Part shown: positions 53,646 through 62,799 of the stretch, in pieces | How positions within the stretch are numbered: the stretch's first letter is position 1 | Layout: every line of letters starts with the position of its first letter | Assembly (NCBI GenBank): GCA_018340805.1 | Contig: JACMZG010000008.1 | Span: forward strand, 14,338,989 to 14,402,988 | From: Microvelia longipes | Taxonomy: Eukaryota; Arthropoda; Insecta; Hemiptera; Veliidae | Direction of reading: 5' to 3' | Length of the DNA: 64,000 bases | Made by a program: the position numbers and the translations under genes | Notes under the pieces: generated by a model | Database searches by the model: none | What the model was told of the DNA's origin: nothing | What the model saw: only the letters and a program-made list of their open reading frames with translations

Positions 53646-56600
53646 ATTATCTAGTTATATATTTTTATGATAATATATATATATATAATATTATACAGTT
53701 TTATACACTCCTTCAACTCGGGTATCGGTCTCGGTAGAAAAATATATTACTTTAGCCAACGTTTCGGCGACTATAATGTAGCCATCATTCAGGGCAAAAC
53801 TAAAACATAGTACAACAATATATCAAAAATAGAAATACAAACAAGGTATCAAAAATAGATAATACAAAAAACCTAATATAAATTGACTAGAAATGAAGAC
53901 TTACGTAAGCTAAATTAAAGACTAGATTCATAATATTATAAAGTATAAATTAATTAAATTAGCAAAATATAGAAAAACTACTACATGACAGTGTAAAAAA
54001 GTAAACAAAGTGATAAAAGATAAGCAGCACTGTAGGGTGAGAGAGAGGTATTAAGTGAAAAAGAAACTAAAGATGGACGACATGTTGTGTGAAAGAAGAA
54101 AAATAAACAAGAGATTTAGGTGGGATCTGAAGCAGGTCTAGGGAGATTTTATAGAGTCTATTATCTTTTGACATCAATCTATTGTTCATAGCGTTCTTAT
54201 TCCCCCGAATGTAGAGCATTTCAAGAATCTTACGCTTCTTATTATTTTTCTCCGTGCAAAGTGCTTTGACATTTTCCGGTTCAAGATCTGCGTGATGCCC
54301 TAGGTCAACACAGTGAGCTGTCAAGGCTGTCCTTTGGCGTTCGCCCTATCAATGTAATTTTTATGTGAGTTTTTACGGGTAGCGAAGTAAGTGGATGTTT
54401 CGCCAATATTACACTTTGTTACAGTCCTTACAGCCAATCTGATATATATACCAGACTTTAGCCATAGGGATCACGTCCTTGGTCCGGCTAAATAGATTAC
54501 CCACCTTCCTGATGGATATTTGGCAAAAGACATATCTGGCACTGAACCTTTAAGGACACCTGTAAGCTTTTCAGTCAACCCTTTCACATAAGGCAACCGG
54601 AAATAGCCCATAGGGGGTGGAGGTCTTAATTCCAAGGCATTACTATTATCTCTGTTATAGATGATAGAATTTATAACTCATTGGGTAGCGTTCTTAGAGA
54701 GATTCTCCTAATAGTAACCTCACCATCTTGTGTATATTCAGCACTAGACATGTCTCTTACCCTTCACAAGTTCTTAGCCACATTAAGTTTAGTGGAAAGG
54801 GGTGTTTGAGAGTCATAATGTAGAATTCTACCGGAGCTAGTGGGTATGTACATTTCGTAAGAGGGAGCCGTCCTCATTCCTAATGACTAAAAAATCAAGA
54901 AAAGGTATAATTGTCATTAGGTAGCTCAGTAGTAAATTTATTCTCTCATGAAAGCTGTTGAAACCTCCATATCTGATCGATTAAGTTTTTGGGGTAGGCT
55001 AAGGTCATGTCATCAACGTAAAGCCGCATAGTCTAACTGGATTTGCAATTTGGCGGAGGTGGTAATACGTCCTTCATCAGTAGACTAGCCAAACAATTAG
55101 ACAGGGGGCTGCCCATTGGGACTCCCAAGATCTGTTTAAAGTATCTACCTTGGAATTTGAAATACCGCGTCTCACAAGTAAACTCAATGATCTAATCAGT
55201 AAGTCTTCCGGAATATCAGTGAAAGACTTATTTCGTCCCACCGGCGGTGAATAATCTCTATCACTACGTCAATGGGGACATTAGTGAATAGAGACGTCAC
55301 ATCGAATGATATTAATGTCTCGTCGGAGGGTATATTAGTATTGACTATAGCATCTCTAGCCTCTAAGGAGTTTACAACAGTATATTCGTTGCTGGTAATA
55401 TTACAGAGAATACCATTAATCATCTTAGCCAGGTGTATGATGGGCTATTCAAAAAACAGACAATGAGCCTAAGTGGACGTTTGCCTTATATGAATTTTAG
55501 GGAGGCCATAGATAGAAGGAGCAACAGCTGTGGAACTTTTCAGGCGTGTGCCCTCAGAAGCGGTAACATGTTTACCATCTATGAGTTTCATTGTTATTTC
55601 ATTAGCACGATTTTGAAAAGAATGGGTGGGATCTCTACCAATAGGCTTATATGTTTTAATGTCATTAAGATTCTCCCACATTTTACTTTCATATTCAGTG
55701 CGGAGCATCGCTACTGTGCGGTTCCCCTTATCAGCCCGTGTGATAAGCAACTCAGGATGTTGTTTGAGAAATATACGGGTGGTCTCATAAGCCTTATTGT
55801 ATTGGTCGACACCATTCCTTTGCTTTAAATTATTCTGGTGGTTGGTAAGTATATTTACAGTTTGTGCTCTTATTTGAGATTGTTCGTAGTCTGGCAGATC
55901 ACAAAGAACCGATTCTATGTCCCCAATAAAATCATACAGAGGAAAATTCACCAGGGGGCAGTCTAGGGAAAATTTAGGTCCTAAAGATAAAAGCCTAGCA
56001 CATTCTACAGGGAATGTAATGGTGGTAAGATTATGAAAACTACTGATTTCATCGTTGCTTTGGTGTTCTAGCCCTCCGTAATCTTGCCTGCATATTGCAT
56101 TCAAGGTTTTAATATGTTGAAATCTGCATTTTTGAAAGTGCTTATCTTTGTCAGTGAAGCCGATTTATTGAGGTTTTCAAAGACGCATGCGGGAGCAGCG
56201 CCTGAAGGGAAGATAAGATATGAGTTATAAGCCTATCTAGCCTGTTGACTTCATTAATGACAGTCTTAATTTCACAATTTAAAGTTTTCGTTCTAGTGCG
56301 ATTGATAAGGTTAGATATTTCGTTATTAATCGGGCTACCAGGGCGCAGCATCGATTCAAGTTGTCTGCTCGTATTTTTAACAAAGTTAGGAAAACTTTTC
56401 TCTGCCTACATTGAAGTAGAAAGATCCGCCTAGCAGTGGCTGCTGCAAACTTTTTGGTATATTTACTAAGGTTTTTTGCAGATCTCCAAGCGATATCACC
56501 ATGTTCAGTCTTAATAGTTTGGTAAAGACCCATAATATATGATAAAAATTGTACGTACCACAAGAATAATTAAGAAAAGAAAGAAAATAAACACCACTAA

Positions 56601-56745
56601 ACTCAACTCGACCGGGAATATATATACAGTTCATACACCTCACTCAACTCGGGTAATCGGTCTCGGTAGAAAAAAATTACTTAGCCAACGTTTCGGGCGA
56701 CTATAATGTAGCCATCATTCAGGGCAAAACTAAACATACATAGTA

Positions 56746-56801
<56 letters not shown>

Positions 56802-59525
56802 TATGTAATATATATATATATATTATATGTGTGTGTGTGTGTGTGTGTGTTTGTTTGTGGTGTGTGTGTGAGTGTTTATGTGTGTGTATGTATGTATGTA
56901 TGTAATAAATTTAGGTATGTAACTTTTTTTATTCCTAAACGTTTCATAGGAAACTATTACTTTCAAACGTTTTTTACTTTTCCTCATGTATACCGTAGGT
57001 ATATAGGAAAAGTATTGTGTTCACAAAAAAATCGAAACCGGGATGTCACCGAAATTATCCGTTTTAGGTGTTTTTCTGGCCTCCTAAGCGGTTATTGCAA
57101 AGTTGTCTGTATGTGAGTGTGTGTCTGTTATCATCGTAACTCCCAGTGTATTTTAGATGGGATGGATTCTAGATGGGTGACCGCTGAGAATAAAATGGAT
57201 GTATTTACTACCTGAAGACGAGCGAAACGAGTCCGAAGACGTGTTGCGGTTTAATTTTATATTCTGAAGACGAGCGAAGCAAAATAGGGAGGATGAGCGT
57301 AGCGAATCCGATGAGACGGAGAATAGTTCCGAGGCACCCCGTACCCGAATTTTTTTAAGTCGAATGAAGTTAATATAAATATCGACGTTATTAGTGTCCT
57401 GAATCCTTATGTTTATGAAATGTGTATAACTTCATTAACCCACAATACTGACTCAAGCAAAAATACTTTAACTAATATGTTACTCAAATATAAAGTAAAT
57501 TTTAATATTACTATTAGTTCCAATTTTATCATTTGAGGTATAAAATTTGATGTAATATTACGCGGTTATTGAGTGGTACAATTTGGATATTCGCTGTTGT
57601 AATACATTTCTAAATTCGCTAATATTGAAGTAACATGCTACTTACATAAACTATTATTATGACAAACTGATAAAGACAACCATGAGCCCGCGAAGCGGCC
57701 ACAGGGGAGACGGGGAGCAGCCAAGAGAAAGAAGACCTATTGTTTTGATTACTACGTTAAGTTTTTTGCTGAATTACTTAAATTATAGCATTCAAATGGT
57801 TATATTCCTTTTGTTTTGATTCATCCTTTAATTATGGGTTATACTTTAATACTTTCTCGAAATTCTGACTCATTTTCTTTTGCATGTTTTAAATTTTATT
57901 GTTAAGATATTTGGTTTATACTATCCTGTTCTGTAGTAAATAACCTTCTTAACTTCTTTGAAAAAATACAGAAATTTCGATTGTATTGCTCGGTCAACAA
58001 GTGGATTGATTTATTTGTTTTATATTATGTTTTATATTTCCCAATAGGAAAAATTGGGTTTCGGATACCTCGGAACTTTTCCGCACCTTTTTTGATTTGA
58101 TGCGCTTATCGTCACCATGGTGACGATTTGGAGTCGCTTCGCTCGACATCAGAATATTAAAAACTTCTAATTTATTATTTAGTGTATCTTCCATCTCGCT
58201 TTCTCATTTTTAGACAAGAAAGATAAGTTTTAAGCTCAGGGGTCACCCATTCGCCTACTGACTACGCTCCCTAATTAAGTGACCCAACAAAACTTGTAGA
58301 TATACTAGCCGTATTGAAATGAGACATTGTATTCTTGTGTATTTTACTAATAATTCTGGCGCGGTGGTCCGCATGTCGGGCGAAATTCCTTTAGAATGCG
58401 TGTTTCCGTGCTAAACAACCCATTTCTTGCTTATGCAAGAACCATGCCCATTGCGTGGTTCGGTTCATGTTTAGAACCTAAGCAGTTACTCAATTGTCAA
58501 GCACTTGCTCGTAACTCATTTTGTCTGTATTTCCAAAGGAAATGCGCTAAAATTTTTAAAGATAACTGACTAAGTTTAAAGATAAGTAACTAAGCTTTAA
58601 ACTAGTGCAAAATAATAGTGCGTACTTCTAATTTTTAGAGGCATAGTTTGGTACACAACTGGATAATTAATGCGCATTTCCTTTGGAAAATACAGAGAAA
58701 ATGAGTTACGAACAGTGCTTGACAATTGAATAACTGCTTAGGTTCTAAAGCATGAACCGGAACCACGCAATGGGCATGGTGCTTGCAAGTGCTTCATTCA
58801 TCACTTAATTGTGCTCCTAAATTTGGCGTGATGTTCACTTAAAAGTATTTATAACTTAAGTGTGACCTTAAGTATAAATACTCAATAAAGTATGCTCCTT
58901 ACTTAAGAGTGCTCCTCACATTAGTAAAGTTCATACTTATGTTTGCTCCTCACTTAAGTGAGCTTCTCACCTAACTGTGCTCCTCACATTAGTTTGCTTC
59001 TAATTTAAGTATGCTTCTAAATAAGTTTGCTTCTTAATTATGTTTTTAACTAATGTGCTCTTCTCACTTTGGTTTCTCACTCTTCTCACGAAAGTAATCT
59101 GCTTCCACAAGTATTACAGTAATATAATTTTGCTCCTTACATAAGTGTGCTCCTCACTAAAGTGTGGGTATAACTTAAGTGTGATTATTTCTTAAGTGTG
59201 CATATATGTACTTCACTTATATGTACACCTCACCTAAGTGTGCTCCTCACTTAATAGTGCTTATAAATAAACTGATCACAGAACATCATTTCTTTTCATC
59301 TTTAGATGTAAAGAATCGCTAAAGTGTATTCTACGAGGAGGAGGAGGTGGTGGTGGAGGTGGTGGTGGAGGTGGAGGCGATGGTGGAGGCGGCTCCAGAA
59401 CGCTCTCTTTCCCCGTACTTCTAGAATAAATTTTTAATGACGACATTAATCCGCAATAATGACTCAGCAAGAATTCCAAACAGTCATAAAACGTAAAATA
59501 TGATTATATTAATATAATATATATA

Positions 59526-59595
<70 letters not shown>

Positions 59596-62500
59596 TTATA
59601 TTTATTGATTGATTTAAAATGCTAAAGGGGTGGGGAGGTAGCTAGATAGGACATTCCCTTCCAACCATCTACCATGTTTTGCCCAAAATCCTAGTTAAGC
59701 AATAATAAGTGGCTCAGAAGGAGCTATAGCAAGCCTCGCAGGCCTGCGAAACGGCCCATATTATGAAAATTCGCTAAATACTTGGCAAAATGTCATGTTA
59801 TAAAAATAAAATTGAAATAGCATATTTGCTATTTCAATTATTATTATAAATAATAACTATTATTATAAAAAACATAACCAACACATTCGGGACTCCTTCA
59901 CAGCAAACCATAGGCCCACACAGCACCGAAACTGCGAAGTGTCCGATGACTCCTGTTTTTTTACATTTATATTTCTAACTTGAAATTTTTTTTAGGTATG
60001 TAATTAAATATCTTATTCACAAATGGCAGTACGATTTCAAGTCACTATTCAGCAGTGAAAACAGAGAAGAATTCAAACCTAGGTAAATATTTTTAAGATA
60101 TTTCTAAATTTTGTAAAACTACAAAGGTGTCTTTTTTTTGTTATCTTACTTTTTTGCTGATATTTTTTTATAAAATTAAACTCGACAAAATATAATTTAT
60201 TTAATTAGTATTTGGAGGATCTATATTAGTGATTCATACTTTTTTTTCCATGGGATTTTTATTTTTTACGACTATATTTAAATGTAACCTAACTCCGTTA
60301 GGAGGTTGTGTTTTACTAAGAAAATTTCCCGTACTGTTTATAAAAATTTTGTTAACAGTGTTGACAAAAAAATACATAAAAAAAATAACATAAAATTACA
60401 TTTTCTAGCTTAAACACAGTTCAGTTTGACGAATCATAGGATTCGCGATTCAAAGAGATAGTTGTAAGGTTGGCAATACCAATGGCGGGAAAACGAAAGG
60501 GTGATCAATTTTTTTTTTATCATAGGATTAGCATGGGAGCCGTTGAAAATTCTTCTTTTATTCCTTTATTGTTCGTTAATTTGTGATAAATGAGGTAAAA
60601 ACTAATAGAACGACCATCGGTGCTAAAAAAATGGCCAATATTTCATAGATAAATACTTCGATTATTCCAGAATTTCAAATATAGAATCAGGCTCTTATCA
60701 CTACAGACTTGGGTTTGTCCGATTTAACCCAGAAATAATAAAACCTAAACGAATAATTTAAACAAACATTTTACAAAAACATGAATTTATTGAGTTATTT
60801 ATTATTTTAGTGTGTAAATAAAATTGATTGGTAAATTAAAACACCATTACGGTGAAAATCGGCTTGTTATCAGTTAATTTAAAATACCTGTAATTACTAA
60901 TTTAAACAATTTAATGCAATTAAAAGGTAATTTTGTGTATTTGTGTAAACTAAAATTATTTAAAAGTAACATTAATTAACAATATTAAAATAAAACACTA
61001 TATTTTCATTTGCACCATCTTATCACTTAAATTAAATACTCGTGACAACCCATTAAAACCCTATTTTTCAACGAAATAGTGTTTCGACTGAGTTCATACG
61101 CCCTAAAATTAATTAAATTAAAACACTTTGATAAAAAATTTAAAGAAATTATCGTCACAAATAAGAAAAACCAAAAAACTCCCATAAGGACTTTAACAAC
61201 GATCACCCTTTCGTTATCAATTTCTTATCAGCGACGGTGGCGCTGCTACGGACTTTGAATCGCGAATAAAACGATAAAATATAATGCTATTAATCTCATA
61301 AAGAACTATATTAATAAAAACTAGGCTGACAAGTATGATCACAGTTCTTTAATTCATTCGTGAACATAATAAGTATTACACGTAATATGTGAATACTTTG
61401 GATCACTATTTCATTCTGAGGTTGAGCGTATTGATATTAAACTAATGCTACCTTAGTCCTTAAGTAATCATAGCATTTGAGGATAAGCGAAGTGATTCCG
61501 AAGTTATAACACCCTAGACTTTGGTTTTACCTGTGGTCGAGCGCAGCGAGACTGATGTAATACCACCTTGAGCTTTGTATAATCTTGAAATTCTGAGGAC
61601 GAGCTAAACGAGTCAGAAGTTACAACACTCTAGACTTCGGATAACCGTTTTTTCTGAAGACGAGCTAAACGAGTCAGAAGTTACAACACACTAGACTTCG
61701 GATAACCTTTTTTTCTGAGGACGAGCTAAACGAGTCAGAAGTTACAACACATTAGACTTCTGATAACCGTTTTTTTCTAAGGACGAGCGTCTCGAGACCG
61801 AAGTGATACTACCTTCAGCTTTAGATAATCATGACATTCTAAGCATAAACGCAGTTGAGTCCCAAAGTTATGTGAAATAATTGAGGTACCCTGCACCCGA
61901 TTTTTTAATTCTTCTTTTTTATTATATAATAATAAAAATTTATTATATTATATTATATTTTTTTTATATTAACTTTTTTTGTTATAAAATATAACAAAAT
62001 AAATTCGTATCTGTTTCAGGCCGGTTTATGGTCCTCCTCCCCCTCCAGATCGACCTGGATACGAGTATGGACCACCGAGACATCCTCTTGCTTTGCCACC
62101 ATTCCACACTGCCTCCCCATTTAATCAGGTCGGTTAATTATAAAAGGTATATTTAAATAATTTGCTTAGTTTGCAGTAATTTATATAAATGAGCATTTTC
62201 AAACGATAAATGTTAAAAATTTGTCACTAGTTACAAAAAAATGAAAAAAATAAATTTCAAAAATTACATATTTTCCAACCAAAAAATTGGAAGCTAGCCT
62301 TAAAAATTTTGTTTGCTAAAAGCTTACAATTAATTAGTAATAAACTGGGCAATTATTTTCAAAAAATTGAGTAGATAATAAAATAAAATCAGATAAAGTT
62401 ATATATCTTACATAATTCAGCCGACAGAATTAATGTGCATAAACATAATGTATGTATAATGTTTTTCCGTGATTAATATGTTTGTCACAATCAATATTTT

Positions 62501-62795
62501 GTTATATCTTTGATAATTTTAAAAAATAATAATGCTTATAATGTCGTCGACAGGGAAGGAGAGGAAGAAATCTTTATGAGCCATCATACATTTTTTAAAT
62601 GTTTCATGATACCAATGTCTCATTGATATTAAATTAATGTGTATAATTCTTGTCATAGTTTTTGTTGCTATTTCAGAGTGGTGGAGGGAACAACGTGGTG
62701 AACAGCCATCACATATTCAACGATGACTCGTCATATTTATATCCACCAGCTCAACCATCATATACTCAATATGATCCAAATCAATGGTGGAAAAG
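51387..62795 (+). CDS. Spaetzle-family secreted ligand, N-terminal four exons (continues beyond the window)
   Basis: Exons 51387-51577, 59996-60082, 62020-62128 and 62677-62795 join in phase into 168 codons. The start gives a signal peptide (MPVLLPVCIALLQILLLLGA) before NPCYEYGCHKPYVPAPPGKT. TTFCESVDRYPQ then YVIKYLIHKWQYDFKSLF match the prodomain signature of Spaetzle-type ligands (a 'TFCE-x-V-x-x-YP' motif then 'IK-L--KW-YDF--L'). Exons 3-4 are Pro/Tyr-rich and end DPNQWWKR. The Cys-knot domain that binds Toll receptors is not in the window. Family members are secreted as proproteins and cleaved to activate Toll. Which paralogue (spz3-6 type) I cannot say. An acceptor-like ttgttgcag|AT at 51425 is an alternative start of this exon. 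Confidence 0.7.
51765..51828. repeat. Two adjacent perfect palindromes
   Basis: taggaaatgaagcttcattt (51766 on) is followed immediately by ttgttatgacaggact-tc and its inverse agtcctgtcataacaa. Confidence 0.8.
51795..52020 (+). repeat. ~75-bp minisatellite, about three copies
   Basis: Units share cttttacttctagtcctgtc, atgacagag/ataaagc, ttaagatcataagagaagcg and tcttaagg. Confidence 0.75.
52255..52432. repeat. CAGA/CAAACA-rich microsatellite
   Basis: Imperfect acagacagacaaacaacac repeats. The cysteine/leucine-rich minus ORF over it is an artefact. Confidence 0.9.
52683..52740 (-). repeat. Family A terminal fragment
   Basis: aattcgccctgcatgcggat then ccccgcccc, matching a right terminus. Confidence 0.55.
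52965..53012. repeat. Perfect hairpin
   Basis: catgtatcaaaacaagaa and its inverse ttcttgttttgatacatg flank a 7-9 base loop. Confidence 0.75.
53108..53300. repeat. (TG)n/(TA)n microsatellite
   Basis: TG tract turning into irregular TA/TAT repeats. Confidence 0.95.
53336..53437. repeat. ~100-bp MITE-like hairpin between TA tracts
   Basis: tatgacacaggatgggacgt plus aataaattt at the left mirrors aaatttattacgtcccatcc plus gtgtcata at the right. Confidence 0.8.
53440..53695. repeat. (TA)n microsatellite
   Basis: Irregular TA/TAT array running up to the terminal repeat of Penelope-like element 2. Confidence 0.95.
53694..53813 (-). repeat. Terminal direct repeat of Penelope-like element 2, downstream copy
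   Basis: Shares ctcaactcgggta, cggtctcggtagaaaaa, agccaacgtttcgg and cgactataatgtagccatca with 56624-56741. Confidence 0.85.
53754..53796 (-). ncRNA. Hammerhead-ribozyme-like core in the terminal repeat
   Basis: Minus strand: ccctga-atga, stem ggc(t)ac / gt(c)gcc around attata, then gaaacgttgg. Hammerhead ribozymes are known in Penelope-like terminal repeats, with a core of ctganga, a stem and gaaa. Here the first box has one base too many, as does the copy at 56686-56729, so activity is doubtful. Confidence 0.4.
56624..56741 (-). repeat. Terminal direct repeat of Penelope-like element 2, upstream copy
   Basis: Same modules as the other copy with a few single-base indels (gggtaatcgg for gggtatcgg, tttcgggcg for tttcggcg). 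Confidence 0.85.
56745..56905. repeat. (TA)n/(TG)n microsatellite
   Basis: TA repeats, then TG repeats and a tatg run, abutting the upstream terminal repeat of Penelope-like element 2. Confidence 0.95.
56990..57357 (+). repeat. Dispersed family B, near-complete compact copy
   Basis: From gtaggtatataggaaaagta through gtcaccgaaattatccgttt and catcgtaactcccagtgtat. Two gaagacgagcgaaacgagtc-type modules follow, ending ggcaccccgtacccgaattt. Confidence 0.8.
57670..58030. other. No gene recognised
   Basis: AT-rich, except for a short GC-rich patch near 57682-57730 (gagcccgcgaagcggccaca). Confidence 0.4.
58040..58330 (-). repeat. Dispersed family B, minus orientation
   Basis: Inverse tail gtttcggatacctcggaact, module ggagtcgcttcgctcgacat and gccgtattgaaatgagac at the far end. 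Confidence 0.7.
58350..58790 (+). repeat. Family A foldback repeat
   Basis: Left arm from ttctggcgcggtggtccgca. An extra inner inverted pair lies at gcaagaaccatgcccattgc (58435) and gcaatgggcatggtgcttgc (58767). The right end beyond this is missing. Confidence 0.75.
58795..59270 (+). repeat. Degenerate minisatellite of tgctcctcacttaag units
   Basis: More than 15 imperfect units of about 16-24 bases with gtgctcctcacttaagt as consensus, in intron 1 of the Spaetzle-like gene. Confidence 0.8.
59335..59397 (+). repeat. GGN trinucleotide tract
   Basis: gaggaggaggtggtggtgga-type repeats, strongly G-rich on the + strand. The polyproline ORF on the other strand is an artefact. Confidence 0.9.
59505..59600. 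repeat. (TA)n microsatellite
   Basis: About 95 bases of TA repeats, 400 bases before exon 2 of the Spaetzle-like gene. Confidence 0.95.
59996..60082 (+). CDS. Spaetzle-like exon 2
   Basis: Acceptor ttttttag|G, donor AG|gtaaat. Encodes YVIKYLIHKWQYDFKSLFSS then ENREEFKP; the split codons complete a Gln upstream and an Arg downstream. Confidence 0.75.
60290..60440. repeat. Copy of the Crypton-like element's right flank
   Basis: tttcccgtactgttta, acagtgttgacaaaa, acattttctagcttaaacac and agttcag align with 37015-37075. Confidence 0.5.
60441..61268. mobile_element. ~0.83-kb TIR element in Spaetzle-like intron 2
   Basis: ggattcgcgattcaaagaga at 60439 mirrors actttgaatcgcgaat ending near 61267. 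Inner pair aaacgaaagggtgatcaatt (60493) and cgatcaccctttcgtt (61200). No ORF; superfamily unassigned. Confidence 0.65.
61400..61905 (+). repeat. Dispersed family B with expanded modules
   Basis: At least six gagc-module copies and the standard end gaggtaccctgcacccgatt tttt. Contains the 68-70-bp tandem array listed separately. Confidence 0.75.
61590..61795 (+). repeat. ~69-bp tandem array inside family B
   Basis: Three close copies of tctgaggacgagctaaacga, gtcagaagttacaacac and tagacttcggataaccgttt, plus a diverged fourth. Confidence 0.9.
62020..62128 (+). CDS. Spaetzle-like exon 3 (proline-rich)
   Basis: Acceptor tgtttcag|G, donor CAG|gtcggt, phase 0. Encodes PVYGPPPPPDRPGYEYGPPR then HPLALPPFHTASPFNQ. 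Confidence 0.75.
62677..62795 (+). CDS. Spaetzle-like exon 4
   Basis: Acceptor atttcag|AG, donor AG|gtattg, phase 2. Encodes SGGGNNVVNSHHIFNDDSSY and ends DPNQWWK(R). No later exon is identified before 64000. Confidence 0.75.
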
Positions 62796-62799
62796 GTAT

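Larger units (their letters stand above)
53694..56741 (-). pseudogene. Penelope-like element 2, full length but decayed, with direct terminal repeats
   Basis: Minus-strand element bounded by ~118-bp direct repeats (53694-53813 and 56624-56741). From the 5' side: N-terminal frames 56643-56151, then 56104-55469 with LLITRADKGNRTVAML and YGLPKIHI, then TLISFDVTSLFTNVPIDVVI (RT palm, near 55300). A YVDDMTLAYP catalytic motif follows near 54993-55030, and finally a GIY-YIG remnant (IGETSTYFATRKNSH near 54390, then a KKRKILEMLYIRGNKNAMN stretch near 54180-54235). Several stops and shifts make it inactive. RT plus C-terminal GIY-YIG and terminal direct repeats identify a Penelope-like element of a different family from the one at the left end of the window. 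Inserted in intron 1 of the Spaetzle-like gene, antisense. Confidence 0.88.

Noticed and set aside
55272..55828. + strand ORFs of 64 and 131 codons
   Set aside because: Antisense shadows of the Penelope-like element 2 RT frames.
59276..59479. Minus-strand polyproline ORF
   Set aside because: Translation of the GGN repeat tract; no other coding signs.
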